DNA from: Paratractidigestivibacter sp963630635
GTDB lineage: Bacteria; Actinomycetota; Coriobacteriia; Coriobacteriales; Atopobiaceae
Direction of reading: 5' to 3'
DNA: 64,000 bases
NCBI GenBank assembly: GCA_963630635.1
Contig: CAVGOA010000005.1
Span: forward strand, 1-64,000
The notes beneath the pieces are model-generated. The model did not search any database and was not told the DNA's origin. It worked only from the letters and a program-made list of their open reading frames with translations. A program made the translations under genes and the position numbers. Shown here one piece after another: positions 53,979 to 63,900 of the stretch (position 1 is the stretch's first letter; every line of letters begins with the position of its first letter).

Positions 53979-55169
53979 ATGGGCAGGCGTCTTGCCTCGT
54001 TTGTCTTGGACGACCACCGCTACGTTTTCTTGGGTACCAGCGCGTTTGCCGCGGTGGGCCTTATGCTGGCCAACTCGGCGCACCCGGCATCCAGCTTCTT
54101 GGCGCCCATCTACGGCGTCGAGCTGGTGCTGTACTACGCGCTTATGGCCTGGTGCGTTGTGAGCGCGTTGGCGCTGGTAAACAAGCTGGTTAAGTGGAAG
54201 GACTACGCGGCCGTCTCGCCGTTTGCCAAGCCTGCGGCCAAGAAAGTCGAGCGCATCGCTTCTTATGTGATCTGGGCCATCGTCGCGGTCTTTATGGTCG
54301 ATCGCTGGGTCGTAGGCTTCTGTGACCTGGTGAACAACGCCGTCAATGCCACGTCCAACCCCACCGACTTTTGGTCCAGTTCGATCTACATGCTGTGGGA
54401 CACGCGCGAGGTCTTTGTGAGCGGCATCCAGAACACCGTTCTTCTGGCCGTCTTTGGTACCGTCATCGCGTTTTTCCTGGCCTTGCTGCTGGTCTTCTTG
54501 CGCATCCAGGTGATCGACCGGTCGGACAACGATTTTGTGCGCTTCTTGAAGGTCGTGGGCTCGGGCTTTGCGCGCGTCTACTCCACCGTGGTGCGCGGCA
54601 CGCCCATGATGATCCAGGGCTTGCTTATCTACTTTGGCGGCGGCTCGCTGCTGCGCGGGCTGTTTGGCCTTTCTACCACGCAATCGGCCGCGATTTGGAC
54701 GACCTTTATGGCCGGCCTGGTCACGATTTCGCTTAACTCCACGGCCTACATGATGGAGGTGCTGCGCGCGGGCATTGGCGCGGTGGACCCCGGCCAGGCC
54801 GAGGCGGCACGTTCGCTGGGCTTGTCTCAGTGGCAGGCAATGCGCAAGGTCGTCTTTCCGCAGGGCGTCAAGAACTCGATCCCGGCGCTTTCTAACGAGC
54901 TGGTCATCAACCTCAAGGATTCCTCGGTGCTATCTGTCATTGGCGTCGTCGACCTGATGTTTGCCACAACAACAATCGCCGGCAAGTACTACAAGCAGAT
55001 GGAGATCTACGTGGTTGCCATGGCCGTCTACCTGGTGCTTACCCTGGTGGCATCCAAGCTGTTGGATATGCTGTCCAAGAAGCTCGAGGCAGGCGAGGTG
55101 GGCCCTGTGCTGGGCACCGCCGACGTCTTGAGCGGGACCAGCGCCGATGCTGCCGCGACCGAGCACTAA
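53979..55169 (+). CDS. Amino-acid ABC transporter permease
   Basis: A 396-residue HisM/GlnP-type permease. An N-terminal region of about 130 residues with extra hydrophobic segments (FAAVGLMLANSA, LYYALMAWCVVSALALV, VIWAIVAVFMV) precedes the normal core (about 150-370), so it is longer than the usual 220-250 aa. The core has RGTPMMIQGLLIYFGG, the EAA loop GQAEAARSLGLSQWQAMRKVVFPQG and ELVINLKDSSVLSVIG. GGAGGA lies before the ATG at 53979. It works with the binding protein upstream and the ATPase downstream. Confidence 0.93.
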   Translation: MGRRLASFVLDDHRYVFLGTSAFAAVGLMLANSAHPASSFLAPIYGVELVLYYALMAWCVVSALALVNKLVKWKDYAAVSPFAKPAAKKVERIASYVIWAIVAVFMVDRWVVGFCDLVNNAVNATSNPTDFWSSSIYMLWDTREVFVSGIQNTVLLAVFGTVIAFFLALLLVFLRIQVIDRSDNDFVRFLKVVGSGFARVYSTVVRGTPMMIQGLLIYFGGGSLLRGLFGLSTTQSAAIWTTFMAGLVTISLNSTAYMMEVLRAGIGAVDPGQAEAARSLGLSQWQAMRKVVFPQGVKNSIPALSNELVINLKDSSVLSVIGVVDLMFATTTIAGKYYKQMEIYVVAMAVYLVLTLVASKLLDMLSKKLEAGEVGPVLGTADVLSGTSADAAATEH

Positions 55170-55188
55170 GGAAGAGGGGAGAAGAAAC

Positions 55189-56070
55189 ATGGCTAACGAT
55201 AACGTTGCAGCTACAGGCGCTGTTGCCGGTGCGGCCGGTGCTGCCGGTGCCGCCGAGCCCCTCATTCGCGTTGAGGGCATCGAGAAGAGCTTTGGGTCCA
55301 ACGTTGTACTGCGCGGCGTCGACTTCTCGGTCATGCCGGGCGAGGTTGTGACCATCATTGGGCCTTCTGGCTCGGGCAAGTCGACGTTGCTGCGCTGCAT
55401 CAACCTGTTAGAGACGCCCGACGCCGGGCACGTGTGGTTTCACGGAGAAGACCTGGCGGCCGAGCACGTCAACGTCAACCGACTGCGCGAGAGCATTGGC
55501 ATGGTGTTCCAGGGCTTCAACCTGTTCAACAACATGAACGTGCTGGACAACTGCACGCTGGCGCCCGTGACGCTGAAGAAGTGCAGCAAGGCCGAGGCCG
55601 AGGAGCGCGCCCGCAAGCACCTGGCAGAAGTGGGTCTTCTCGACTTTGCGCAGGCTCCCGTGACTAAGCTTTCTGGCGGCCAGAAGCAGCGCGTGGCCAT
55701 TGCCCGCGCTTTGTGCATGGAGCCCGAGATCATGCTCTTTGACGAGCCCACGAGTGCCCTTGACCCCGAGATCGTGGGCGAGGTCTTAAACGTCATGCGC
55801 GACCTGGCGGCCGGCGGCATGACCATGGTTGTGGTCACGCACGAGATGGCGTTTGCCAAGAACGTGAGCGACAAGGTCGTCTTTATGGACGGTGGCGTGA
55901 TTGCCGAGGCCTCGAGCCCGGCCCAGATGTTTAGCAACCCCAGGCTGCCGCGCACCCGCGAGTTCTTGTCGCGCTACCTGGACGATCCGCGCGAGACGGA
56001 CGCTTTGGTTGTGGCGGGGGCGACGGTCGCGGCCCCGGCCCCGGCCCCGGCGGCCCCGGTGGAGGCCTAG
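55189..56070 (+). CDS. Amino-acid ABC transporter ATP-binding protein
   Basis: A 293-residue ATPase of the GlnQ type. After an Ala/Gly-rich N-terminus of about 25 residues come Walker A GPSGSGKSTLLRC, the Q-loop VFQGFNLFNN, signature LSGGQKQRVAIARAL and Walker B IMLFDEPTSALDPE. The last 25 residues are an Ala/Pro repeat (APAPAPAAP). The ATG at 55189 has GAGGGGAG upstream. M20 peptidase follows after 3 nt. Confidence 0.95.
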   Translation: MANDNVAATGAVAGAAGAAGAAEPLIRVEGIEKSFGSNVVLRGVDFSVMPGEVVTIIGPSGSGKSTLLRCINLLETPDAGHVWFHGEDLAAEHVNVNRLRESIGMVFQGFNLFNNMNVLDNCTLAPVTLKKCSKAEAEERARKHLAEVGLLDFAQAPVTKLSGGQKQRVAIARALCMEPEIMLFDEPTSALDPEIVGEVLNVMRDLAAGGMTMVVVTHEMAFAKNVSDKVVFMDGGVIAEASSPAQMFSNPRLPRTREFLSRYLDDPRETDALVVAGATVAAPAPAPAAPVEA

Positions 56071-56073
56071 CCG

Positions 56074-57450
56074 ATGACCGAGGTCTGGCGCTTCTTCTCG
56101 CACGAGGACGACTTTGCCGATCTGGACGCCCAGGCGCTTTGCGAGCGCCTGGCGGCCGAGCTGGCTATCCCCACGGTGGATGGGCCAACGGCCGAAACGA
56201 CCAATTGGGCGGCGTTTGACCAGCTAGAGGCATACTTTCGCGAGTGCTTCCCGCTTCTATTTGGGGCAGCGCAGGTCGAGAAGGTCGACCACTCGCTAAT
56301 GCTGCAGGTCCCGGGTGCCAACCTCAGTCTGCGCCCGGCCCTGCTGTTGGGCCACATGGACGTTGTCCCCGTGGTCCCCGGTACTGCGGACGACTGGACC
56401 CACGGTGCCTTTAGCGGCCACGTTGACGAGACCTACGTGTGGGGCCGCGGCGCCCTGGACATGAGCGACCAGGTTATGGGCATGCTGGAAGCCGTCGAGT
56501 ACGTGCTTGCGCACGACGGCCTGCCGCCGCGCCCCCTCGTCATCTGCCTGGGCCAGGACGAAGAGACCCTGCAGTCGGGCGCCCGCCGCATGGGCCAGCT
56601 GCTGCTCGAGCGCGGCGTGCGCGCCGAGTACGCCATCGACGAGGGCGACTACCTGGTAAGTGACCTCTCTGCCTTTGGTGGCACCGCCGGCCGCGGCCTC
56701 TTGGTTTTTCTCGCCGAGAAGGGCTATGCCGATTTTCGCTTGACGGTGAGAAGCGCCGGCGGCCACTCGTCGAACCCCTTTGGCGGCACGTCGCTGGCCA
56801 TCTTGTCGCAGGCCATCACGCGCCTCACCCAGGCCGGTTGGGGCTGCGAGGTTACGCCCCTTCTGGCCCAGACCCTGGCTGCCGTGGGCGCCGCGCCCCC
56901 AAGCGACCCGCACGATCTTCTCGCCAACCAGCAGCTCTTTCCGTATGTGACCACCACCTGCGCGCCCACGATGATCTGCGGCGGCAGTGCCCAGGCCAAC
57001 GTCATGCCGCAGGACATGACGGCCACGGTCAACTTTAGGCTGCTCAGCGGCACTACGGTGGCGGCCGTCGAGGCCCGCGTGCGCGAGCTTTTGGCCGATT
57101 TGCCGGTCGAGGTCGCCCTGGTAGACGAGGTAAGCAACGATCCGTCGCAGGTCTCTGTCGCTGCCGGCGCAGGCTGGGACGCCTTGCGCGCGGCTGCCGG
57201 TCGCTACTTCACCGACCCGGCCACCGGCGAGCCCCTGCCGCTGGTTCCTGCGCTTTTGCTGGGGGCCTCGGACTCGCGCATGTACGAGTGTGTGTGCGAC
57301 ACCTGCCTGCGCTTCTCGCCGTTTGTGGCCGATGCAGACGAGGTCGCTCGCGGCGTCCACGGTACCGATGAGCGCATAACTAAGCGCGCTTACCTGCAAG
57401 GAATTCGATTTTTTATACACCTGATTCGCGAAGACGCTGCGTTGGGTTAA
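56074..57450 (+). CDS. M20-family metallopeptidase (dipeptidase-like)
   Basis: A 458-residue zinc peptidase or deacylase. The first metal histidine is in LLGHMDVVPVVPG (about H94), the bridging aspartate in WGRGALDMSDQV and the catalytic glutamate in CLGQDEETLQSGA. A lid-type dimer domain follows (VRSAGGHSSNPFGGTS) and a final histidine in RGVHGTDERI. It starts 3 nt after the ABC ATPase gene, so hydrolysis of imported peptides or acylated amino acids is likely. Exact substrate is unknown. Confidence 0.9.
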   Translation: MTEVWRFFSHEDDFADLDAQALCERLAAELAIPTVDGPTAETTNWAAFDQLEAYFRECFPLLFGAAQVEKVDHSLMLQVPGANLSLRPALLLGHMDVVPVVPGTADDWTHGAFSGHVDETYVWGRGALDMSDQVMGMLEAVEYVLAHDGLPPRPLVICLGQDEETLQSGARRMGQLLLERGVRAEYAIDEGDYLVSDLSAFGGTAGRGLLVFLAEKGYADFRLTVRSAGGHSSNPFGGTSLAILSQAITRLTQAGWGCEVTPLLAQTLAAVGAAPPSDPHDLLANQQLFPYVTTTCAPTMICGGSAQANVMPQDMTATVNFRLLSGTTVAAVEARVRELLADLPVEVALVDEVSNDPSQVSVAAGAGWDALRAAAGRYFTDPATGEPLPLVPALLLGASDSRMYECVCDTCLRFSPFVADADEVARGVHGTDERITKRAYLQGIRFFIHLIREDAALG

Positions 57451-57526
57451 GCTTTCTCAAAACATCGGCGGCCGGCGAAAAGGTTTTTCTGGGCAAGGGC
57501 CGCGCATCGCGCGTCAGGAGATCAAC

Positions 57527-59455
57527 ATGCAGGACGGATTTGTCAAGGTCGCAGCCATAACGCCCGAGGTCCGCGTGGCCGACGTGAGCTTTAACGTGGA
57601 CGCCTGCGTGGCCGCGGCAACCAACGCCTGCACGGTCCACGGCGCCATGGTGGTCGTGCTGCCCGAGCTGTGCCTTACCGCCTACACCTGCGAGGACCTG
57701 TTTTGGCAAGACGCGCTGTTGTCTGCAGCCGAGAAGGGCCTGGGCGAGTTTGCCGCCCGCACGGCCGAGCTCAACGCGCTGCTGCTTGTGGGCCTGCCGG
57801 TGCGCGTGAACGCCAAGCTGTACAACTGCTGCGCGGCGGTGTGCTCGGGCAACATTTTGGGCGTGGTGCCCAAGCGCTACCTGCCCACCTACAACGAGTT
57901 TTATGAAGGCCGCCACTTTGTGCCCGGCGGCGTCGACGTGGTGCCCATTGACATCGCGGGCCAGCTTGACGTGCCGTTTGGTATGAACCAGCTGTTTGTG
58001 TGCGATGCCCTGCCCGAGCTGGTGGTGGCCGCAGAGCTGTGCGAGGACCTGTGGGTTCCCGAGCCGCCCTCGATCGCCCACGCCAAGGCCGGCGCCACCT
58101 TGATTTGCAACCTCTCTGCCAGCAACGCCATCGTGGGCAAGGCCGATTACCGCCGCAGCCTGGTGGCCGGCCAGTCCGCGCGCCTTATCTGCGGTTATGT
58201 GTACGCCAGCGCGGGCGCAGGCGAGTCTACGCAGGATTTGGTCTTCTCGGGTCACGACCTGGTTGCCGAGAATGGCAGCGTGTTGGCCGAGGGCAAGCCT
58301 TTTGGCAGCGGCATGGCGATCTCTGAGATTGACGTGTACCAGCTGGCGGCCGAGCGCCGTCGCATGTCTACGTTTGACGTGGCGACCAGCCCCCTGCAGA
58401 AGGCTTACCACGTCACCCGTTTCTCGCTGGCCGAGGCAAAGACGCGCCTTACGCGTCGCATCGACCCGCACCCCTTTGTGCCCGCCGATCCCGCCCGCCG
58501 CGCCGAGCGTTGCGAGGACGTCTTTAACATCCAGGCCCACGGCTTGGCCAAGCGCCTGGCGCACACCCACTCTAACCACGCGGTTATTGGCATCTCGGGC
58601 GGCTTGGACTCCACGTTGGCCCTGCTGGTCACGGCCCGCGCGTTTGACCTTCTCGACCTGGACCGCTCTAACATCGTGTGCGTGACTATGCCGGGCTTTG
58701 GTACCACCGACCGCACGCACGACAACGCGACCAAGCTCACCGAGGCCTTGGGCGCCGACCTTCGCGAGGTCAACATTGGCGATGCGGTGCGGCTGCACTT
58801 CTCGGACATTGGGCACGACGAGTCGGTCCACGACGTCACGTACGAGAACTCGCAGGCCCGCGAGCGCACGCAGATCCTGATGGACATCGCCAACCAAGAG
58901 GGCGGCCTGGTCATTGGTACCGGCGACCTGTCTGAGCTGGCCTTGGGCTGGGCCACCTACAACGGCGACCACATGAGCATGTACGCCGTCAACGCCAGCG
59001 TGCCCAAGACCCTGGTGCGCCACCTGGTGCGCTACGTGGCCGATACCTGCGAAAACGCCGACGAGACCGAGGTTTTGCTCGACGTGTTGGACACGCCCGT
59101 CTCGCCGGAGCTTTTGCCCGCCACGGGCGACGGCAAGATCAGCCAGAAGACCGAGGACCTGGTGGGTCCCTACGAGCTGCACGATTTCTTCTTGTATCAG
59201 GTGCTTCGCCGCGGGGCTTCTCCGCGCAAGGTGTACCGCCTGGCCCGCGCGGCCCTGGGCGGCACCTACGACAATGCGACCATCCTGTCGTGGCTCAAGG
59301 TGTTTTACCGCCGCTACTTTGCGCAGCAGTTCAAGCGCAGCTGCCTGCCCGACGGGCCCAAGGTGGGCTCGGCGGCCGTCTCGCCGCGCGGCGACCTGCG
59401 CATGCCGTCCGACGCCTGCGTTGCCGTTTGGCAGGCTGAGCTAGAGACGCTGTAG
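57527..59455 (+). CDS. nadE: Glutamine-dependent NAD+ synthetase
   Basis: A 642-residue last-step enzyme of NAD synthesis. The N-terminal nitrilase-type glutaminase (about 1-290) shows the Glu (VVLPELCLTAYT), Lys (GVVPKRYLPTYNEFYE) and Cys (VVAAELCEDLW) triad. The C-terminal synthetase has the PP-loop GISGGLDSTLALLV (about residue 354 on), VTMPGFGTTDRT and GTGDLSELALGW. Length is typical of the glutamine-dependent form in Actinomycetota. CAGGAGA precedes the ATG. Confidence 0.96.
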   Translation: MQDGFVKVAAITPEVRVADVSFNVDACVAAATNACTVHGAMVVVLPELCLTAYTCEDLFWQDALLSAAEKGLGEFAARTAELNALLLVGLPVRVNAKLYNCCAAVCSGNILGVVPKRYLPTYNEFYEGRHFVPGGVDVVPIDIAGQLDVPFGMNQLFVCDALPELVVAAELCEDLWVPEPPSIAHAKAGATLICNLSASNAIVGKADYRRSLVAGQSARLICGYVYASAGAGESTQDLVFSGHDLVAENGSVLAEGKPFGSGMAISEIDVYQLAAERRRMSTFDVATSPLQKAYHVTRFSLAEAKTRLTRRIDPHPFVPADPARRAERCEDVFNIQAHGLAKRLAHTHSNHAVIGISGGLDSTLALLVTARAFDLLDLDRSNIVCVTMPGFGTTDRTHDNATKLTEALGADLREVNIGDAVRLHFSDIGHDESVHDVTYENSQARERTQILMDIANQEGGLVIGTGDLSELALGWATYNGDHMSMYAVNASVPKTLVRHLVRYVADTCENADETEVLLDVLDTPVSPELLPATGDGKISQKTEDLVGPYELHDFFLYQVLRRGASPRKVYRLARAALGGTYDNATILSWLKVFYRRYFAQQFKRSCLPDGPKVGSAAVSPRGDLRMPSDACVAVWQAELETL

Positions 59456-59508
59456 TTCTTCTCGCCGCATCAGGAACCCCCCAGCACGTTAATCCCTAGG
59501 AGACCGCC

Positions 59509-60435
59509 ATGCCCGCCACCTCGCCCTCGAGCGTCATCGATGCCATTCTAGCCAGCCGCGATAGCTTGGCAGACGCCGAGAAAACCGTTGCGAACTTTAT
59601 CCTCGAGCACGCCCAGACGGTATCGGCGCTCTCGGCCACGCAGATTGCCAAGCAGTCGGGCACGTCAAACACCACGGTGTCGCGTTTTGTGCGCTCGATC
59701 GGCTTTCCCAGCTTCTCTGAGATGCGCTATGCGCTGGCGCGCGAGATGTCGGCCGCGAGCGACGCGGGGTTCGAGGGCGAGCGCACGGTCTCGGTGGACA
59801 GCATCACCGAGTCGGCGGCCTATATCTTGGACAACAAGATCGAAGAGCTGCGCGGCACGTTGGCCGCGATCGACGAGTCGGCGGTGCGCCAGGCCGTCGA
59901 GATGATGTCTATGGCGCGACTGGTCATGTTCGCGGGCGTGGGCAGCTCGCTTCCCATTGCGCAGAGCGCGGCCATTAAGTTCTCGCAGGCGCGGGTGAAC
60001 GCCATCGCGGCTTCGACCACCGACGGCGGCCAGTTGACGGCGATGCTGATGGAGCCCGAGGACTGCCTGGTCATCATCTCTAACTCCGGGCGCTCGGACC
60101 GTCTGCGCCGGATGATGGATTTTGCTATTGACCAGGGTGTTCAGACCATTGTGATCACGCGCAACCCCGATAGCGAGCTGGGACGCTTGGGCGACGTGGT
60201 GCTTAAAGTCGTGGCCCGCGACTATCTTCTGGTCAACGGCTTTGACTTCTCGCACAACTCGATCAACTACGTGCTTGAGGTGCTGCTTTTGTTGCTGTTC
60301 AACGAGCGCCAGAAGGTCAACGAGTACAGCCTCAAGCTCTTCAACGAGTCGATGGCGGGGGAGAAGGGCACCAATCCCGAGGCCCGCGCTGCCCAGCCCG
60401 AGGAAACCCTGCCCCCGTTCACGCTTAAGTGCTAG
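59509..60435 (+). CDS. RpiR-family transcriptional regulator
   Basis: A 308-residue regulator with an N-terminal RpiR helix-turn-helix (about 20-80; LADAEKTVANFILEHAQTVSALSATQIAKQSG then SNTTVSRFVRSIGF) and a C-terminal SIS domain (about 125-260; MFAGVGSSLPIAQSAAIKF, VIISNSGRSDRL) that would bind a phosphosugar. The next gene is a GH3 glycosidase, so it may control use of glycosides. Its tail (EKGTNPEARAAQPEETLPP) is disordered. A long palindromic element follows the stop. Confidence 0.92.
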   Translation: MPATSPSSVIDAILASRDSLADAEKTVANFILEHAQTVSALSATQIAKQSGTSNTTVSRFVRSIGFPSFSEMRYALAREMSAASDAGFEGERTVSVDSITESAAYILDNKIEELRGTLAAIDESAVRQAVEMMSMARLVMFAGVGSSLPIAQSAAIKFSQARVNAIAASTTDGGQLTAMLMEPEDCLVIISNSGRSDRLRRMMDFAIDQGVQTIVITRNPDSELGRLGDVVLKVVARDYLLVNGFDFSHNSINYVLEVLLLLLFNERQKVNEYSLKLFNESMAGEKGTNPEARAAQPEETLPPFTLKC

Positions 60436-60455
60436 TGCGCGGGCGCCCACGAATG

Positions 60456-60595
60456 CATGCGCGACTTTTCGCGGTTTAAAATTGACTTTGCCGAGTAGCC
60501 AAGGCTTTGGCGGCGACATTTGCCCAGTTGGCAGCAGCGCCAAATGGGCAATCTACTTGCCGTGATCAGATTTAAACCGCGAAAAGTCGCGCATG
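60456..60595. repeat. Palindromic intergenic element, copy 3
   Basis: A 140-bp element with perfect 25-bp arms (60456-60480, mirrored at 60571-60595; outer part CATGCGCGACTTTTCGCGG). The inside has TTTGCCGAGTAGCCA, identical to copy 1, and TTTGCCCAGTTGGCAGCAGC, close to copy 2, plus a CTACTTGCC that can pair with the core. It stands between the RpiR gene and the third GH3 gene. Confidence 0.78.
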
Positions 60596-60968
60596 GTGAT
60601 TTGAGGGGTGAGGCAGGGCGAGTTGCGACCGCAACTCGCCCTGCCGTCGACCGTTCGCGGGGATTTTGACAGTCCGTTTGCCCGATTTTTGTTAAAACGC
60701 TTCAATTTTGCAGGGAAAAGATTTTCGCCGCATGTAGAAGGCAATAAACGCTTTGAAATATGATAAATAGCGCAGAAAAATCCGCGTTTTTGACTACCGT
60801 TTACCGCTCATTTTGACCTCTCTGCGGAAAGATTTTTCCAAATCGCGTAAACGTACGGTAAAACCTTTCCTAACAAACGAAACCGCAGAGGCGCATTAAG
60901 CCGTCACCGGGAAAGACGGCAGCGACTCGTAGGGGGTTTCGCCCACAGAAAGGGAAGGAAGGTAAGGA
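60596..60968 (+). promoter_or_regulatory. AT-rich control region of the third GH3 gene
   Basis: About 370 bp without a gene. ACCGTTCGC (60650-60658) and TCCGTTTGC (60673-60681) are direct repeats 14 bp apart, with a canonical TTGACA (60666-60671) between them. ACCGTTTACC recurs at 60796-60805. AAACGCTT occurs twice (about 60695 and 60747). GGAAGG lies before the ATG at 60969. The region looks like a multi-site regulated promoter; the regulator could be RpiR or LytTR. Confidence 0.5.
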
Positions 60969-63900
60969 ATGAAGAAGAAGTCCGTTATGACTACGCGTCG
61001 CGGCATGGTCGCTCTGACCCTGTCCGCCGGCACCGGTCTCGTGGGCATGCACAAGGTGGCCGACACCTGGCGCACTTCAATCGACTCTGCTTTGGGCACC
61101 ACCAGCGCCCAGCAGACCTCCGACGACAAGTTTGTCTCGGATTACGCCACGACCGACGAGCTGATCGCTCAGCACGAGGCTCTTGGTCGCCGCGCTGGTC
61201 AGGAGGGCACCGTCCTGGTCAAGAACGAGGCCAAGGCCCTGCCTTTGTCCGCGTCTCCCAAGGTCACCCTGTTTGGCGTGGGCGGCTACTACCCGCTGCA
61301 GGGCGGCAACATGGGTTCTATGTGCACCACCGACAAAGCCATCGACTTCGTGACTGCCCTTGACGAGGCGGGCGTCCAGCTCAACCCCACCATGAAGTCG
61401 GTTTACGAGACCCTGGGTGCCGTCGAGTCTGGCCGCAGCGCCAACCGCTTCACCGGCGCCGAGATCATCAACTACAAGTATCGCCCCGCCGGCTTCACCA
61501 CCCCTTACGTCCCCAGCGAGCCCTCGCCCGACATCTACGGCATGGAGGGCGGCAACAGCGACTACGCGAGCAGCTTCTCTGGCTACAACGACGCCGCCAT
61601 CGTGGTCTTCTCCCGTCCTGGCTCCGAGGGCAGCGACTACTACCCCGGCGAGAAGGGCATCGACACCACCGCGACCGGTGCCAGCAGCCCGCTTGGCCTC
61701 ACCACCAACGAGCGCGCCCTGCTCAACCTTGCCGAGGAGAACTTCGACAAGGTCATCGTCGTGATCAACAGTGGCACCGTCATGGAGCTCGAGGAGCTCA
61801 AGCAGGACAGCAAGGTTTCTGCCATCCTCTTTGTTGGCCTGCCCGGCGCCTACGGCTTCCGTGGCGTGGTCGACGTGCTGCTGGGCGAGGTTTCCCCCTC
61901 TGGCCGCCTGTCCGACACCGTGGCCGTCGACCCCGCGATGGCTCCCGCCGCGCAGAACTTTGGCGAAATCCAGCTTACTGATACGAGCGCCCTGGTATTC
62001 CCCGACACCCTCATGACCGGCCTCAAGGTCGAGAGCGCTGGCGACACCTTTGGCGGCGGCGGCTCCACCTCTTCCACTGCCTACGTCATCGAGGCCGAGG
62101 GCATCTACACCGGCTATAAGTACTACGAGACCCGCTACTTCGACTCCATCAAGGGTCAGGGCAACGCCACCGGCGCGGCCGGCGTGTCCAAGGGCGGCTC
62201 TATCTGGGATTACGAGAATGAGGTCACCTATCCCTTTGGCTACGGCCTGTCCTACACCAGCTTCACCCAGACTCTGGACTCCGTTGAGGTCAACACTGCC
62301 GATCGCACCCTCACCGCATCTGTGACTGTGACCAACACCGGCTCGGTTGCCGGCAAGTCCGTCGTCCAGCTCTACGTGAGCGTCCCCTACACCGACTACG
62401 ACAAGGCCAACGCCGTCGAGAAGTCCGCGATCCAGCTCATCGACTTTGGCAAGACCGCCGAGCTGGCCGCCGGTGCAGACGAGCAGATCAAGTTCACCGT
62501 CGACCTTCAGAACCTGGCCAGCTGGGACTCCAGCGCCAAGAGCGGCAAGGGCGGCTGGATCCTGGACGGCGGCACCTACTACGTGACTGTGGCCGATAAT
62601 GCCCACGAGGCCACCAATAACGTGCTGGTTGCGCAGGGTGCCGCGGTTGCCGGCAGCGCCGACGCCGTCAAGGCCGTCGAGATCGGCACCGAGGGCAAGG
62701 TCGACGAGGACACCCTCGCCCGTTCCAAGAGCACCGACGTCGAGGTCGTGAACCAGCTGGCCGACGCCGACGTCAACTACTACCTGCCCGGCTACATGAC
62801 CCCGCTGTCCCGTAGCGACTGGAACGGCACCTTCCCGCGCACCTACGATGACCTGACCCTTGGTGGCGACAAGCTCGACGAGTGGGTCAAGAACCTCATG
62901 AACGAGGTCTACCAGATCACCGAGAACGGCTCTATTGAAAACGAGAAGGGCTCGGGCGGCTCGCTCAAGCTCTCTGACCTGGCCGGCAGCGACGACATCA
63001 ACGACCCGCGCTGGGAGCAGTTGGTCGAGCAGATCCCCTTGGACGAGCTTATCGCCAAGGTGACCAAGGGCGGCAGCCAGTCCGACGCCATCCCCGAGAT
63101 CGACAGCCCCGTTGTCTACCAAAACGACGGCCCCAACGGCTTCTCGGGCACCATCGGCGCCCGCGGCCTTCACGCCGACGACGCCAACGCCGGCTATGCC
63201 ATGGGCACCATGTGCACCGAGACCATGCTGGGCTGCGCCTTCTCTAAGGACCTTGCCAGCGAGTGGGGCAAGCTCATGGGCAACGACGGCCTGTGGAGCG
63301 GCAACTACCTGATCTGGGCCGCGGCCATCAACGTGCACCGCTGCGCCTTCAACGGCCGTAATTTCGAGTACTACTCCGAGGACCCTGTGCTCTCCAGCGG
63401 CCTTGGTGCCGCCACCGTGGCCGGCGCCAACCAGTACGGCGTGATCGTGGCTCCCAAGCACTTTGCCTTCAACGACCAGGAGACCCAGCGCTCTGGCGTT
63501 GCCCCCTACATGACCGAGCAGCGTGCCCGCGAGGGAGAGCTGCGCGCCTTCCAGGCGTCCGTCGAGGACGCCGGCGCCCTGGGCGTCATGACCTCCTTTG
63601 GCCGCATTGGCGCCACCCCGGTCAACGGTTCTTGGGGCCTGCTGCGCGAGATTCTGCGCAACGAGTGGGGCTTCAAGGGTATTCTCTCCACCGACATGGC
63701 CAACAACGCCGGCTACTTCCGCGCCGAGATGTGCCTCTACGGCGGCATCACGATGATCGCCGACTTCTCGACCGGCGAGACTATGGAAGAGGTCCTGGCA
63801 AGCTGGCCCTACCTCACTGAGGCCCTTGTCGCAAAGGACGCTACCCTGGTCAACTACCTGCGTCAGAACATGATTTACCAGCTCTACGCCTTCTCGCAGA

